Of a stretch of DNA of 64,000 nucleotides, positions 9,794 through 17,763 are shown piece by piece (the stretch's first letter is position 1; each line of letters begins with the position of its first letter). The stretch lies in contig NZ_SLXO01000005.1 of assembly GCF_004341375.1 (NCBI RefSeq), forward strand, positions 168,831 to 232,830. The letters are read 5' to 3'. Below the pieces are notes generated by a model, which was not told the origin of the DNA, made no database searches, and saw nothing but the letters and a program-made list of their open reading frames with translations. The stretch is from Rhodothalassium salexigens DSM 2132. GTDB taxonomy: Bacteria > Pseudomonadota > Alphaproteobacteria > Sphingomonadales > Rhodothalassiaceae. The translations under genes and the position numbers were made by a program.

Positions 9794-10810
9794 ATGTCCG
9801 CACCCACCCGCCGCCAGGTCGCCGGCTATCTGGGCGCGCTTGCCGCGCTGACCGCGGGGGCCGCCTGGGCGCCGCGTCCGTCCGCCGGCCGGGAGCGCCT
9901 TGTGGTGGTCGGCGGCGGTCCGGCCGGCGCCGCCGCAGCCCTTGCCCTCAAGCGCGCGTCCGCCTCGGTGTTGCTGGTCGAGCGCGACCCCAAGGGCTTG
10001 GGCCGGGCCGGGGCGTCGGCGTTCGACCGGCCGGGCGGCGGCCCCGGCCTCGCCGCGCTGCGCCGCGCCGGGGTCGAGGTGATCCTCGACGAGGCGGTGG
10101 GCGTCCATTGGGCGGATCAGCGCCTGGCCCTGTTCAGCGGTCGGGTCTTGGCCTTCGACCGGCTGTTCCTGGCCCCCGGCACCGCCGCGCGGCCCGAGGC
10201 GATCCCCGGTCTCGACCCGGCGGCGCGCCACCTGTGGCCCGCCGCCTGGGGCAGCGCGCGCGAGGCGCGGCGCCTGAGCGCGCAGTTGGCCGCCTTGCCC
10301 GACCGCCCCCATGTGATCCTGCGCCTGCCCGATGGGTTGAGCCCGCGCCACGCCGTCCTCGACCGCGCGCACCATCTGGCGCGGCGGTTGGACCGCACCC
10401 GACCCGGCGCACGGTTGACCGTCCTCGACGCCGCGACCGCCACCGACGACGCCGCGCGCTGGCAAAGCCTGCGGGCGGCCGAGGGCGGGTCGACAGCGGT
10501 CGACTGGCGCCCGGCCGGCCAAGGCGGCACCGTGGTGGGTGTCGACGCCCGGCGCGGGGTGGTCGAGACCGCCGCCGGGCGGCTTGTGGCCGACGCGGTC
10601 AACTTCATCGAGACCCAGGGGGCGGGCACCATCGCGCGCACCGCCGGGCTGGTGGACGCCAGCGGCTGGTGCCCGACCGACCCGCACGGCCGATCCCTGA
10701 CCCACCCCCAAGCGGCGATCCTCGGCGACGCGCGCAAGGACGCCGCACGCACGGTGGCGGGCGCCCTGCGCTCGGGCCTGGCGGCGGCCGGGGGCGCCCT
10801 CAACGCCTGA
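9794..10810 (+). CDS. Tat-exported FAD-dependent oxidoreductase (FccB/SQR-like)
   Basis: This 338-residue protein starts with a twin-arginine-type signal (TRRQVAGYLGALAALTAGAAWA), then an FAD Rossmann motif VVVGGGPAGAAAALALK near residue 37. The layout resembles the flavoprotein subunit of flavocytochrome c sulfide dehydrogenase and sulfide:quinone reductases, but it is shorter than the usual roughly 400 residues. The redox cysteine pair of those enzymes is not evident; one Cys occurs near residue 294. A RBS (GAGGAGA) precedes the ATG. Sitting directly after rnfH, it may be a flavoprotein tied to the Rnf electron path. The substrate cannot be read from sequence. Confidence 0.65.
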   Translation: MSAPTRRQVAGYLGALAALTAGAAWAPRPSAGRERLVVVGGGPAGAAAALALKRASASVLLVERDPKGLGRAGASAFDRPGGGPGLAALRRAGVEVILDEAVGVHWADQRLALFSGRVLAFDRLFLAPGTAARPEAIPGLDPAARHLWPAAWGSAREARRLSAQLAALPDRPHVILRLPDGLSPRHAVLDRAHHLARRLDRTRPGARLTVLDAATATDDAARWQSLRAAEGGSTAVDWRPAGQGGTVVGVDARRGVVETAAGRLVADAVNFIETQGAGTIARTAGLVDASGWCPTDPHGRSLTHPQAAILGDARKDAARTVAGALRSGLAAAGGALNA

Positions 10811-10935
10811 GCCCGGGGCCGGCCTCGCGCAAGCCCGCACAGCCCCTGTCGCAAAGCCGCCAAACCGCCCGCGACAATGCCGACAATAGGCCGGGGAGGG
10901 GCCGTTAAGTGCCTGCATTTTAAGCATTATGCTTC

Positions 10936-10952
10936 TTGGTACGGGTTTTGCT
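10936..10952 (+). promoter_or_regulatory. Sigma-54 (-24/-12) promoter for iscA-nifUVW-mod-rpoN
   Basis: TTGGTACGGGTTTTGCT fits the -24/-12 consensus, with GG and GC ten bases apart and a strong TTTTGCT -12 element. A perfect 13-base palindrome, AAGCATTATGCTT (10922-10934), abuts it upstream. I found no TGT-N10-ACA site in the 125 bases before it. An activator site may lie inside the preceding gene. Confidence 0.82.
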
Positions 10953-10995
10953 TAGTGCACTGAATATTGCCGCCGAGACGCAACGGAGCCCGCCC

Positions 10996-11316
10996 ATGAT
11001 CCAGATCACCGAAGCCGCCCGCCAAGCCATGGCCACCGCCATCGAGGGGGCCGGTCAACCGATCGCGGGCCTGCGCCTGATGGTCCAGTCGGGCGGGTGC
11101 GCCGGGCTGCAATACGCCATGGCGCTGGAATTGACCCGCGACGACGACGACGCGGTGGTCGAGGCCGACGGCGTGACCGTGTTGATCGACCCGGAAAGCC
11201 AGCCCCATCTGGTCGGCACCACCATCGACTTCGTCACCGGCCTCGACGTCTCGGGCTTCGTGTTCGAAAACCCCAACGCCACCGCCGGCTGCGGCTGTGG
11301 CAAGTCGTTCTGCTGA
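10996..11316 (+). CDS. iscA: Nif-type IscA iron-sulfur carrier protein
   Basis: This 106-residue A-type carrier delivers iron-sulfur clusters to apo-proteins. It has the three conserved cysteines: GGCAGLQY (near residue 35) and the C-terminal CGCGKSFC. The start at 10996 was chosen for the GGAG site seven bases upstream; the open frame reaching back to 10936 runs over the promoter. It is the first gene behind the sigma-54 promoter, with a leader of about 33 bases. In this position it is the nif-specific copy often called (nif)IscA or HesB-like. Confidence 0.9.
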   Translation: MIQITEAARQAMATAIEGAGQPIAGLRLMVQSGGCAGLQYAMALELTRDDDDAVVEADGVTVLIDPESQPHLVGTTIDFVTGLDVSGFVFENPNATAGCGCGKSFC

Positions 11317-11329
11317 GGGCGGTGGCGCC

Positions 11330-12118
11330 ATGGACGACTATTCCGCGACCCTGGTCGACCACGCCCTCAACCCGCGCAATCGCGGGCCGCTCGATATCGC
11401 CAATGCGTGGGGCCAGGCCGGCTCGGTGCGCACCGGCGACGCGCTGCGGGTGATGCTGCGGGTCGAGGCCGGGCTGGTGGTCGCCGCCCGGTTCGAGACC
11501 AGCGCCACCGGGCCCGAGGTCGCCGCCGGCTCGGCGCTGACCGACTGGGTGAGCGGTAAGACCCTGGCCGAGGCTGGCGCGGTCACCGCCGAGACGGTCG
11601 AGCGGCTGCTCGGCGGTTTGCCGGCGGGCGAGCGAGGGGCGGCGCGGGTGGCGGCCGAGGCCTTGGCCGCGGCCCTGCGCGACCCCGGCCGGCCAAGGGC
11701 CCCTGATCCACACGCCGACCAGCCGGCGGGCCCGCCGTTCCGCCAGGCCTTGGGCATCGCACCGCTGCGGCCGGCGACGCCTCGGGCGAAGGCGGCGCGG
11801 GCGCTGACCCCGGCCGAGGAAACCGCCGCCGCCGAGGCGGTGCTGGCCCAGATGCGCCCCAGCTTCCGCGCCGATGGCGGCGACGTGGCGCTGATCGACA
11901 TCGACGGCACCAAGGTGCACATCCGGCTGAGCGGCAATTGCGCCGGCTGTCAGTTGGCGGCGCTGACGCTCGGCGGCGTGCAGCGCCGGCTGGCCGAGGC
12001 GCTGGGCCGCACCGTGCGCGTGGTGCCGGCGCTCGACACCGGCCCGGTGGGTGCTCGTGCCGCGGCCCGGCCACCCGCTGGCGATGCCGCACCGGTGCGC
12101 GCGGGGCACGGCCGATGA
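11330..12118 (+). CDS. nifU: NifU-like protein with degenerate scaffold domain
   Basis: This 262-residue protein has two domains. Residues 1-110 follow the IscU/NifU-N fold ([15 protein letters not shown] is the family opening). However, the three cluster-binding cysteines are all replaced: ACGDV becomes RTGDA, the GCGSA position reads ATGPE, and the third Cys in the [16 protein letters not shown] segment is also missing. The central 2Fe-2S (Bfd-like) domain of classical NifU is absent, replaced by a Pro/Ala linker. Residues 160-235 form an intact Nfu domain with the CxxC motif [11 protein letters not shown]. It probably carries clusters on the Nfu domain only. It starts 13 bases after iscA and overlaps nifV as ATGA. 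Confidence 0.85.
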   Translation: MDDYSATLVDHALNPRNRGPLDIANAWGQAGSVRTGDALRVMLRVEAGLVVAARFETSATGPEVAAGSALTDWVSGKTLAEAGAVTAETVERLLGGLPAGERGAARVAAEALAAALRDPGRPRAPDPHADQPAGPPFRQALGIAPLRPATPRAKAARALTPAEETAAAEAVLAQMRPSFRADGGDVALIDIDGTKVHIRLSGNCAGCQLAALTLGGVQRRLAEALGRTVRVVPALDTGPVGARAAARPPAGDAAPVRAGHGR

Positions 12119-13329
12119 CCGACGCGACGACCATGAGGACCACGAGAACCACGAGGCTCGGGCCGCCGCTGATCTGCGACACCACGCTGCGCGACGGCGA
12201 ACAGGCCGCCGGGGTCGCCTTTTCGGCCGCTGAAAAGGTGGCGATCGCGGCCGCCCTGGACGGCGCCGGCGTCGACGAGATCGAACTGGGCGTGCCGGCC
12301 ATGGGGGCCGCCGAGATCGCCGCCATGCGCGCCGCCGCCGCCCGGCTGAACCATGCCGAAGGCGTCGCCTGGGGGCGCTTGTGCGAGCGCGACCTGGAGG
12401 CGGCGCGGCAAACCGGCCTGCGCCGCCTGCACCTGACCGTGCCCGGGTCCGACCGGCACCTGACCGGCAAGCTGGGCCGGACCCGCGCCTGGGCGCTGGG
12501 CGAGGTCGACCGGCTGATCCGGCGCGCCCGGGCCGCCGGTTTCGCGGTCTCGGTCGGCGCCGAGGACGCGTCGCGCGGTGACCCGGCCTATCTGAGGCAA
12601 ATCGCCGAGGCCGCCGCCGGCGCCGGGGCGATCCGGCTACGCCTTGCCGACACCTTGGGGTTGCTGGACCCGGTGGCGACCACCGACTTGGTGGCGCCGC
12701 TCGCCGCCGGGCCGTTGCCGATCGAGTTTCACGCCCATGACGATCTGGGCCTGGCCACCGCCAACACGCTGGCGGCGGCGCGTGCCGGCGCCTCGCACCT
12801 GTCGGTGACGGTCAACGGCCTTGGCGAACGCGCCGGCAACGCCGCCCTCGAACAGGTGGCCGCAGCCCTGGCGGTGCAGGGCCGGCCGTCGGGCGTGCGG
12901 CTCGACCGCTTGTGCGACCTGTCGGCCCTGGTGGCGCGCGCGTCGGGGCGGGCGCTGTGTCCCGGCCGCCCGATCGTCGGCCGCAACGCCTTCATGCACG
13001 AAGCCGGCATCCATGTGGACGGGCTGATGAAGGACCCGGCCACCTACGAAGCCGCCGCGCTCAGCCCGGTGCGCTTCGGCCGGGCGCGCCGGATCGTGGT
13101 CGGCAAGCATTCGGGCCTGGCCGCCTTGACGGCGGCGCTCGCCGAGGCCGGCCTGCCGTGCGACCCGGCGACGGCGCGCGCGCTCCTGCCGTTGTTGCGC
13201 GCCTGGGCCGGCGACCAGAAACGCCCGGCGACCGCCGCCGACCTGGCCGTGCTGGTCGCCCGGTCCGAGGTGGCCGCCCCCGATGCGGACACGAACCCCG
13301 GTGCCTTACCAGAACGGAGTTTGTCATGA
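12115..13329 (+). CDS. nifV: NifV homocitrate synthase
   Basis: This 404-residue enzyme condenses acetyl-CoA with 2-oxoglutarate to give homocitrate, the organic ligand of FeMo-cofactor. TIM-barrel signatures are [17 protein letters not shown] near residue 23, the metal-binding [13 protein letters not shown], and the glycine-rich [24 protein letters not shown] is also present. The length and C-terminal helical extension match NifV rather than 2-isopropylmalate synthase, which carries a regulatory domain. The gene is coupled on both sides by ATGA overlaps. Confidence 0.92.
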   Translation: MTDATTMRTTRTTRLGPPLICDTTLRDGEQAAGVAFSAAEKVAIAAALDGAGVDEIELGVPAMGAAEIAAMRAAAARLNHAEGVAWGRLCERDLEAARQTGLRRLHLTVPGSDRHLTGKLGRTRAWALGEVDRLIRRARAAGFAVSVGAEDASRGDPAYLRQIAEAAAGAGAIRLRLADTLGLLDPVATTDLVAPLAAGPLPIEFHAHDDLGLATANTLAAARAGASHLSVTVNGLGERAGNAALEQVAAALAVQGRPSGVRLDRLCDLSALVARASGRALCPGRPIVGRNAFMHEAGIHVDGLMKDPATYEAAALSPVRFGRARRIVVGKHSGLAALTAALAEAGLPCDPATARALLPLLRAWAGDQKRPATAADLAVLVARSEVAAPDADTNPGALPERSLS

Positions 13330-13658
13330 CCGACCCGACCCCCGCCGGCGTGCTCGACCGGATGCGCGCGCTGTCCTCGGCCGAGGACATGTTCGCCTTG
13401 CTCGACCTGCCCTATGACGAAGCGGTGTTGAACCGCGCCCGGCTGCACGTGATGAAGCGCCTGGGCGACTATCTCGACCGCCTGCCGCTCGACCAACTGG
13501 ACGAGGACGGCGTGTTCCGCGAAGCGCGCGCGGCGTTGCAACGCGCCCATGACGACTTCGTCACCGCCAGCCCGCGCCAGCAAAAGGCGTTGAAGGTGTT
13601 CAGCCAATCGCACGGCAACATGCTGCCGCTGGAGGGGCTTCGGCCGATTGCCCGATGA
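13326..13658 (+). CDS. nifW: NifW nitrogenase stabilising/protective protein
   Basis: This 110-residue small acidic helical protein of the NifW family is thought to protect or help assemble MoFe protein. Typical features are the [21 protein letters not shown] segment near residue 16 and the [11 protein letters not shown] helix. It starts within the nifV stop (ATGA), and its stop overlaps the start of the modA frame. Confidence 0.88.
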   Translation: MTDPTPAGVLDRMRALSSAEDMFALLDLPYDEAVLNRARLHVMKRLGDYLDRLPLDQLDEDGVFREARAALQRAHDDFVTASPRQQKALKVFSQSHGNMLPLEGLRPIAR

Positions 13659-14509
13659 CCGGCGCCGCGGTGGCAACGCGGCGGGGGGGCGCCGGCCGCG
13701 CCCGCTCGGGGAGCAGCGGTTGGCGGGTCTTTACTGCCTGGCGGGTCTTTACTGCCTGGCGGGGCCGGGCCGGCTGGCTGAGACGGGTGCTGCTGGTGCT
13801 CAGCATGGGGCTCGCCGGGCCTGCAGCGGCCGACCCGTTGCTGTTCTCCGCTGCGTCCACCGGGCGCGCGATGGACGCGGCGATCGAGGCCTATGGCGGC
13901 GGCGTGACCCCGTCTTATGCCGCCTCGGGCATCCTGGCACGGCAGATCGAGCGCGGCGCGCCCGCCGACCTGTTCCTGTCCGCCAATCCCGACTGGATGG
14001 CGCATCTGGTGACCGCCGGGGTGATCGCCGCCGACGCGCCCCGGGCCATCTTGTCGAACCGGCTGGCGCTGATCGCACCGGCGGGGACGGCGCCGTTCAG
14101 CGTCGACCAGGTCGCCGCAGCGCTGGGGGCGGGCCGGTTCGCCATGGCCAACCCCGCCGCCGCGCCGATCGGCCGCTACGGCCAAAGCGCGCTTGAAACG
14201 CTGGGCCTGTGGGACACGCTCGGCCCGGCGCTGGTGCCGACGCGCAACACGGTCGCCACGGTCGCCGCCGTGGCCAGCGGCGAGGCGGTGCTGGGCCTGG
14301 TCTATGTGTCCGACGCCCTGGGCGTCGACGGGGTCGAGGTCGTGCTGCCGGTGCCCGCCGCCGCCCAGCCCGAGATCCGCTATCTGATCGCGGCCACCGG
14401 CGCCGGCCAGGACCCCGAGGGCGCCGCCGCGTTCCTCGACTTCCTGGCCAGCGACCAAGCCGCAGCGATCTTCGCCGAGCACGGCTTTCTGGTCGTGGGG
14501 CGGGACTGA
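13655..14509 (+). CDS. modA: ModA, molybdate-binding periplasmic protein
   Basis: This 284-residue molybdate ABC-transporter binding protein has the mature opening LLFSAASTGRAMDAAIEAY and the YAASGILARQIERGAPADLF segment typical of ModA. The hydrophobic signal core is at about residues 44-60, ending PAAAD. The first 40 residues are unusual and include a duplicated WRVFTA unit encoded by an 18-base tandem repeat, so the true start may be later (a GTG just before the signal core). The ATG at 13655 is kept because it couples with the nifW stop. Molybdenum import beside nifV fits FeMo-cofactor supply. Confidence 0.88.
   Translation: MTGAAVATRRGGAGRARSGSSGWRVFTAWRVFTAWRGRAGWLRRVLLVLSMGLAGPAAADPLLFSAASTGRAMDAAIEAYGGGVTPSYAASGILARQIERGAPADLFLSANPDWMAHLVTAGVIAADAPRAILSNRLALIAPAGTAPFSVDQVAAALGAGRFAMANPAAAPIGRYGQSALETLGLWDTLGPALVPTRNTVATVAAVASGEAVLGLVYVSDALGVDGVEVVLPVPAAAQPEIRYLIAATGAGQDPEGAAAFLDFLASDQAAAIFAEHGFLVVGRD
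13723..13758 (+). repeat. 18-base perfect tandem duplication
   Basis: The unit GCGGGTCTTTACTGCCTG occurs twice in a row inside the 5' end of the modA frame and keeps the reading frame. The protein therefore repeats WRVFTA before its signal core. Confidence 0.9.
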
Positions 14510-14511
14510 CC

Positions 14512-15219
14512 ATGACCGGGTCCGCGCTCGCCCTGACCCCGTTCGAGACCGAGGCGCTCCTGCTGTCGCTCAAGGCGTCGAGCGCGGCGGTCCTGTGGTC
14601 GCTGCCGCCGGGGATCGCGCTCGGCTGGCTGCTGGCCCGGCGGCGGTTTCCGGGGCGGGCGCTGGTCAACGCGCTGGTGCACCTGCCGCTGGTGCTGCCG
14701 CCGGTGGTGCTGGGCTATCTGTTGCTGATGCTGTTCGGCCGTCACGGGGCGCTCGGTGCGCCGCTGGAGGCGGTGTTCGGCATCCGCTTCGCGTTTTCCC
14801 ATGCCGGTGTGGTGCTGGCCTGCGCGGTGGTGTCGTTCCCGCTGATGGTGCGCGCGATCCGCCAGATGGCCGAGGCCGCCGACCCGCGCCTCGAAGCGGT
14901 GGCCCGGTCGCTCGGCGCGTCGGAGGCACGGGTGTTCGCCACCGTGACCCTGCCCTTGATGGCGCCCGGCATCGTCGCCGGCATGACCCTGGCCTTCGCC
15001 CGCGCGCTCGGCGAATTCGGCGCCACGATCACCTTCGCCGCCAATATCCCGGGCGAAACCCAAACCTTGCCCTTGGCCTTGTTCACCGTCGTCCAGTCGC
15101 CCGGCGGCGACGACCAGGCGCTGCGCCTGTGTTTGCTGTCGCTCGCCCTGGCCGGCGCCGCCCTGTTGGGCTCGGAATGGCTGGCGCGGCGGTTTTCCTG
15201 GGCCGAGGCGCGGCCATGA
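14512..15219 (+). CDS. modB: ModB, molybdate ABC transporter permease
   Basis: This 235-residue inner-membrane permease has five to six helices. The coupling (EAA) loop reads EAVARSLGASEARVFATVTLP, followed by ARALGEFGATITFAANIPGET, both hallmarks of ModB. It starts two bases after the modA stop and overlaps modC by ATGA. It forms the molybdate channel with ModA and ModC. Confidence 0.93.
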   Translation: MTGSALALTPFETEALLLSLKASSAAVLWSLPPGIALGWLLARRRFPGRALVNALVHLPLVLPPVVLGYLLLMLFGRHGALGAPLEAVFGIRFAFSHAGVVLACAVVSFPLMVRAIRQMAEAADPRLEAVARSLGASEARVFATVTLPLMAPGIVAGMTLAFARALGEFGATITFAANIPGETQTLPLALFTVVQSPGGDDQALRLCLLSLALAGAALLGSEWLARRFSWAEARP

Positions 15220-16073
15220 GCGGGGGGCGAGCGATGATCGAGGTCGACATCGTCAAGCGCCAGGGGGGCTTTACCCTCGACGTGGCGTTCGCGGCACCGG
15301 CGGCGGGCATCTTGGGGCTTGTCGGGCCGTCGGGCGCGGGCAAGTCGACGCTGGTGGCGTGCCTCGCCGGTCACGACCGCCCCGACACCGGCCGGATTGC
15401 GGTGCGCGGTCGGCCCCTGTTCGACCATCGCCGCAACACCCATGTGCGCCCGGCCGAGCGCGGCATCGGCGTGGTGTTCCAAGACGGGTTGCTGTTCCCG
15501 CATCTGAGCGTGCGGGCCAATCTGCGCTATGGCGCGCGGCCGGGGGATCCGGCGTTCGAGGCGCGGGTGGTGGATATCCTCGACCTCGGCCCGCTGTTGG
15601 GGCGCCGGCCGGGCGGCCTGTCGGGCGGCGAACGCCAGCGTGTGGCGCTCGGCCGGGCGGTGCTGGCGCGCCCGGCGCTGCTGCTGCTCGACGAACCGTT
15701 GTCGGGGCTCGACGAGGCGCGCCGCGCCGAGGCGATGCGGCTGATCGAACGGCTGCGCGACGAGGCGCAAACGCCGATGGTGTTCATCTCCCACGCTGCC
15801 GAGGAAATCCGCCGGCTGGCAGACCGGGTGTTGACCCTGCGCGCCGGCCGGATCTGCGCCGACCAGAGCAGCGCCGGCCCGGTCGACGCCGGCGGCCTGC
15901 GCCTCAGCCCCAAGCCGGTCTGCGGCCGCACGCGCCCGAAAACCGCCCCCGGCGCCAGAACGCGCGCCGGGAGCGGCCCGAGGACTGGCAGTGGCACCGA
16001 TGCTGCCACCGGACACCGCCGCCCATCGTCCGCGCCCGGCGCATGTGTCGGGGAGACCGCGCCATGGACATGA
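15216..16073 (+). CDS. modC: ModC, molybdate ABC transporter ATPase (short form)
   Basis: This 285-residue ATPase has Walker A GPSGAGKST, signature LSGGERQRVALGRA, Walker B LLLLDEP and a switch His in FISHAAEE. Classical ModC is about 350-360 residues with a C-terminal Mop/TOBE domain. Here the region after about residue 215 is a Pro/Arg/Gly-rich tail with no recognisable Mop fold. Translation could also start at 15234. The last ten bases overlap the rpoN start. Confidence 0.88.
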   Translation: MSGGRAMIEVDIVKRQGGFTLDVAFAAPAAGILGLVGPSGAGKSTLVACLAGHDRPDTGRIAVRGRPLFDHRRNTHVRPAERGIGVVFQDGLLFPHLSVRANLRYGARPGDPAFEARVVDILDLGPLLGRRPGGLSGGERQRVALGRAVLARPALLLLDEPLSGLDEARRAEAMRLIERLRDEAQTPMVFISHAAEEIRRLADRVLTLRAGRICADQSSAGPVDAGGLRLSPKPVCGRTRPKTAPGARTRAGSGPRTGSGTDAATGHRRPSSAPGACVGETAPWT

Positions 16074-17374
16074 TCGCCGCGCACCGTCAGACCCAGGGCC
16101 AGGGTCTGGTCATGACCGCGCGCATGCAGGCGTCGTTGAGAATCCTCCAGATGAGCAATCTGGACCTGGCCGACCATCTGGCCGAGGAGGCGCTGTCGAA
16201 CCCGTGCCTGGAGGTGACCCGGCCCGAGCCGGTGCCGGCGCGGCCCCAGGGGGCCATGGGCGCGCACAACCCCGATTGGGACCCGGTGGCCGGGCTGGAG
16301 AGCACGCCGCCGAGCCTCTACGAGCATGTGGCGCGACAGGTGGCCCTGACCTTTCAGACCGCCGACAATCGGCGGCTGGCGATGCTGTTCGCCGAAGCGC
16401 TGGAGCCCACCGGCTGGCTCGGCCGCCCGCTCGACGCCATTGCGGCTGGTGCGCGCATCTCGATGCGTCGGGCAAGTGCGATGCTGGCGCGCCTGCAACG
16501 GCTGGAACCGGCCGGGCTGTTCGCCCGCGACCTGGCCGAATGCTTACGTCTTCAGGCCGATGACCGCGGTTTTTTAACCTGGGATCTGGCGGTGATCCTC
16601 GACAATCTGGCGCTGCTGGCCGAGGGGCGGTTGGCCGAGTTGGCGGCGTTGTGCGACGGCACGGTGGACGATGTGCGCACCTTGGCGGGGCTGATACAGA
16701 CGCTCGACCCCAAGCCGGGCCTGGCCTTCGCCGCCGAGCCGGCACCGCCCCGTCCGCCAGACCTGAGCGTGCGCCGTGGCGACGCGGGTTGGGTCGTCGA
16801 CATCGAACGCTCCACCCTGCCGGTCGTCACCATCGTCGATGGACCGCGGACGGCGGGCGACGCCGAGGCCCAGGCCCATCTGGCGCACGCCCGCGCGCAG
16901 GCGCGCTGGTTGAAACGCACGGTCGACCGGCGGCAAAACACGCTTCTGCGCACCGCCGCCGCCCTGGTGCGCCGCCAGCGGGCGTTTCTCGACCAGGGGC
17001 CGAACCATCTGCGCCCGCTGACCACCCACGATCTGGCCGGGGAATTGGCGCTGCACCCGACCACGATCAGCCGCGCGGTGGCCGACAGGCTGATCGCCAC
17101 GCCGCACGGCACGCTGCCTTTGCGTAGCTTCTTCGTCCGCGCCTTCACCCCCGGCGCCGGCACGGACGGTCCGTCGCAGGATGCGGTCGTCGCGCTGGTC
17201 GGCCGGATCGTCGACGCTGAGGACACGGCCCGGCCGCTGAGCGACGCGGCCATCGCCGAGCGCGCACGCCGCGCGGGCATACCGTTGGCCCGTCGCACGG
17301 TCGCCAAGTATCGCGACATGCTCGGCATCCCCTCCTCCTACACCCGGCGCCAACCACCCGCCGCGCCGGCGTGA
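16064..17374 (+). CDS. rpoN: RpoN, sigma-54 factor (nif-linked copy)
   Basis: This 436-residue sigma-54 protein directs RNA polymerase to -24/-12 promoters. Region I is visible (MTARMQASLRILQMSNLDL, Gln-rich, Leu-rich). The acidic region II is very short. The core-binding and helix-turn-helix domains follow (TTHDLAGELALHPTTISRAV), and the RpoN box ARRTVAKYRDMLGIPSS is near the C terminus. At 436 residues it is shorter than typical RpoN (about 480-500). A GGGAGA site precedes the start, which lies inside the end of modC. As the last gene of a transcript opened by a -24/-12 promoter, it is likely autoregulated. Confidence 0.9.
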   Translation: MDMIAAHRQTQGQGLVMTARMQASLRILQMSNLDLADHLAEEALSNPCLEVTRPEPVPARPQGAMGAHNPDWDPVAGLESTPPSLYEHVARQVALTFQTADNRRLAMLFAEALEPTGWLGRPLDAIAAGARISMRRASAMLARLQRLEPAGLFARDLAECLRLQADDRGFLTWDLAVILDNLALLAEGRLAELAALCDGTVDDVRTLAGLIQTLDPKPGLAFAAEPAPPRPPDLSVRRGDAGWVVDIERSTLPVVTIVDGPRTAGDAEAQAHLAHARAQARWLKRTVDRRQNTLLRTAAALVRRQRAFLDQGPNHLRPLTTHDLAGELALHPTTISRAVADRLIATPHGTLPLRSFFVRAFTPGAGTDGPSQDAVVALVGRIVDAEDTARPLSDAAIAERARRAGIPLARRTVAKYRDMLGIPSSYTRRQPPAAPA

Positions 17375-17763
17375 TCGCGATGGTCCCGTCGATCATCCAC
17401 CCGTCATCAACACGGTTTGTGACTTGGGGGAAAAAGGTGTCACGGATGCGCGCGTTGATGACGGCGCGGGCGAACGCGCCAGACGGCGGCCTTTAGGGTC
17501 GGGGGCCAGGCGGGCGGCGTTGGCGAGACACCCCCGGCAACTATCGGGCGCCCGCCCCAAACACCGTTGCCCGAACGATCCCCTCGCTGAGCCGGGCGGC
17601 TGCCCAGCATTTGCGTTTGCGCAGGCGAGACCAGGCTCACGGCCCCGGCACCGTCGTCGGGTGGCACCACCGACGCGGCTTGGCACCGCCATGCCCATGG
17701 TCCGGATCGTGATTGATGCCGATCGTATCCGAAGCACTGCCATCAGACCGACGGTAGAACCCG
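17375..17763. other. Intergenic stretch between convergent rpoN and efflux operon
   Basis: About 390 bases separate two convergent genes. Open frames here have no family features and no good ribosome sites. I see no clear intrinsic terminator, promoter or repeat. Confidence 0.5.
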
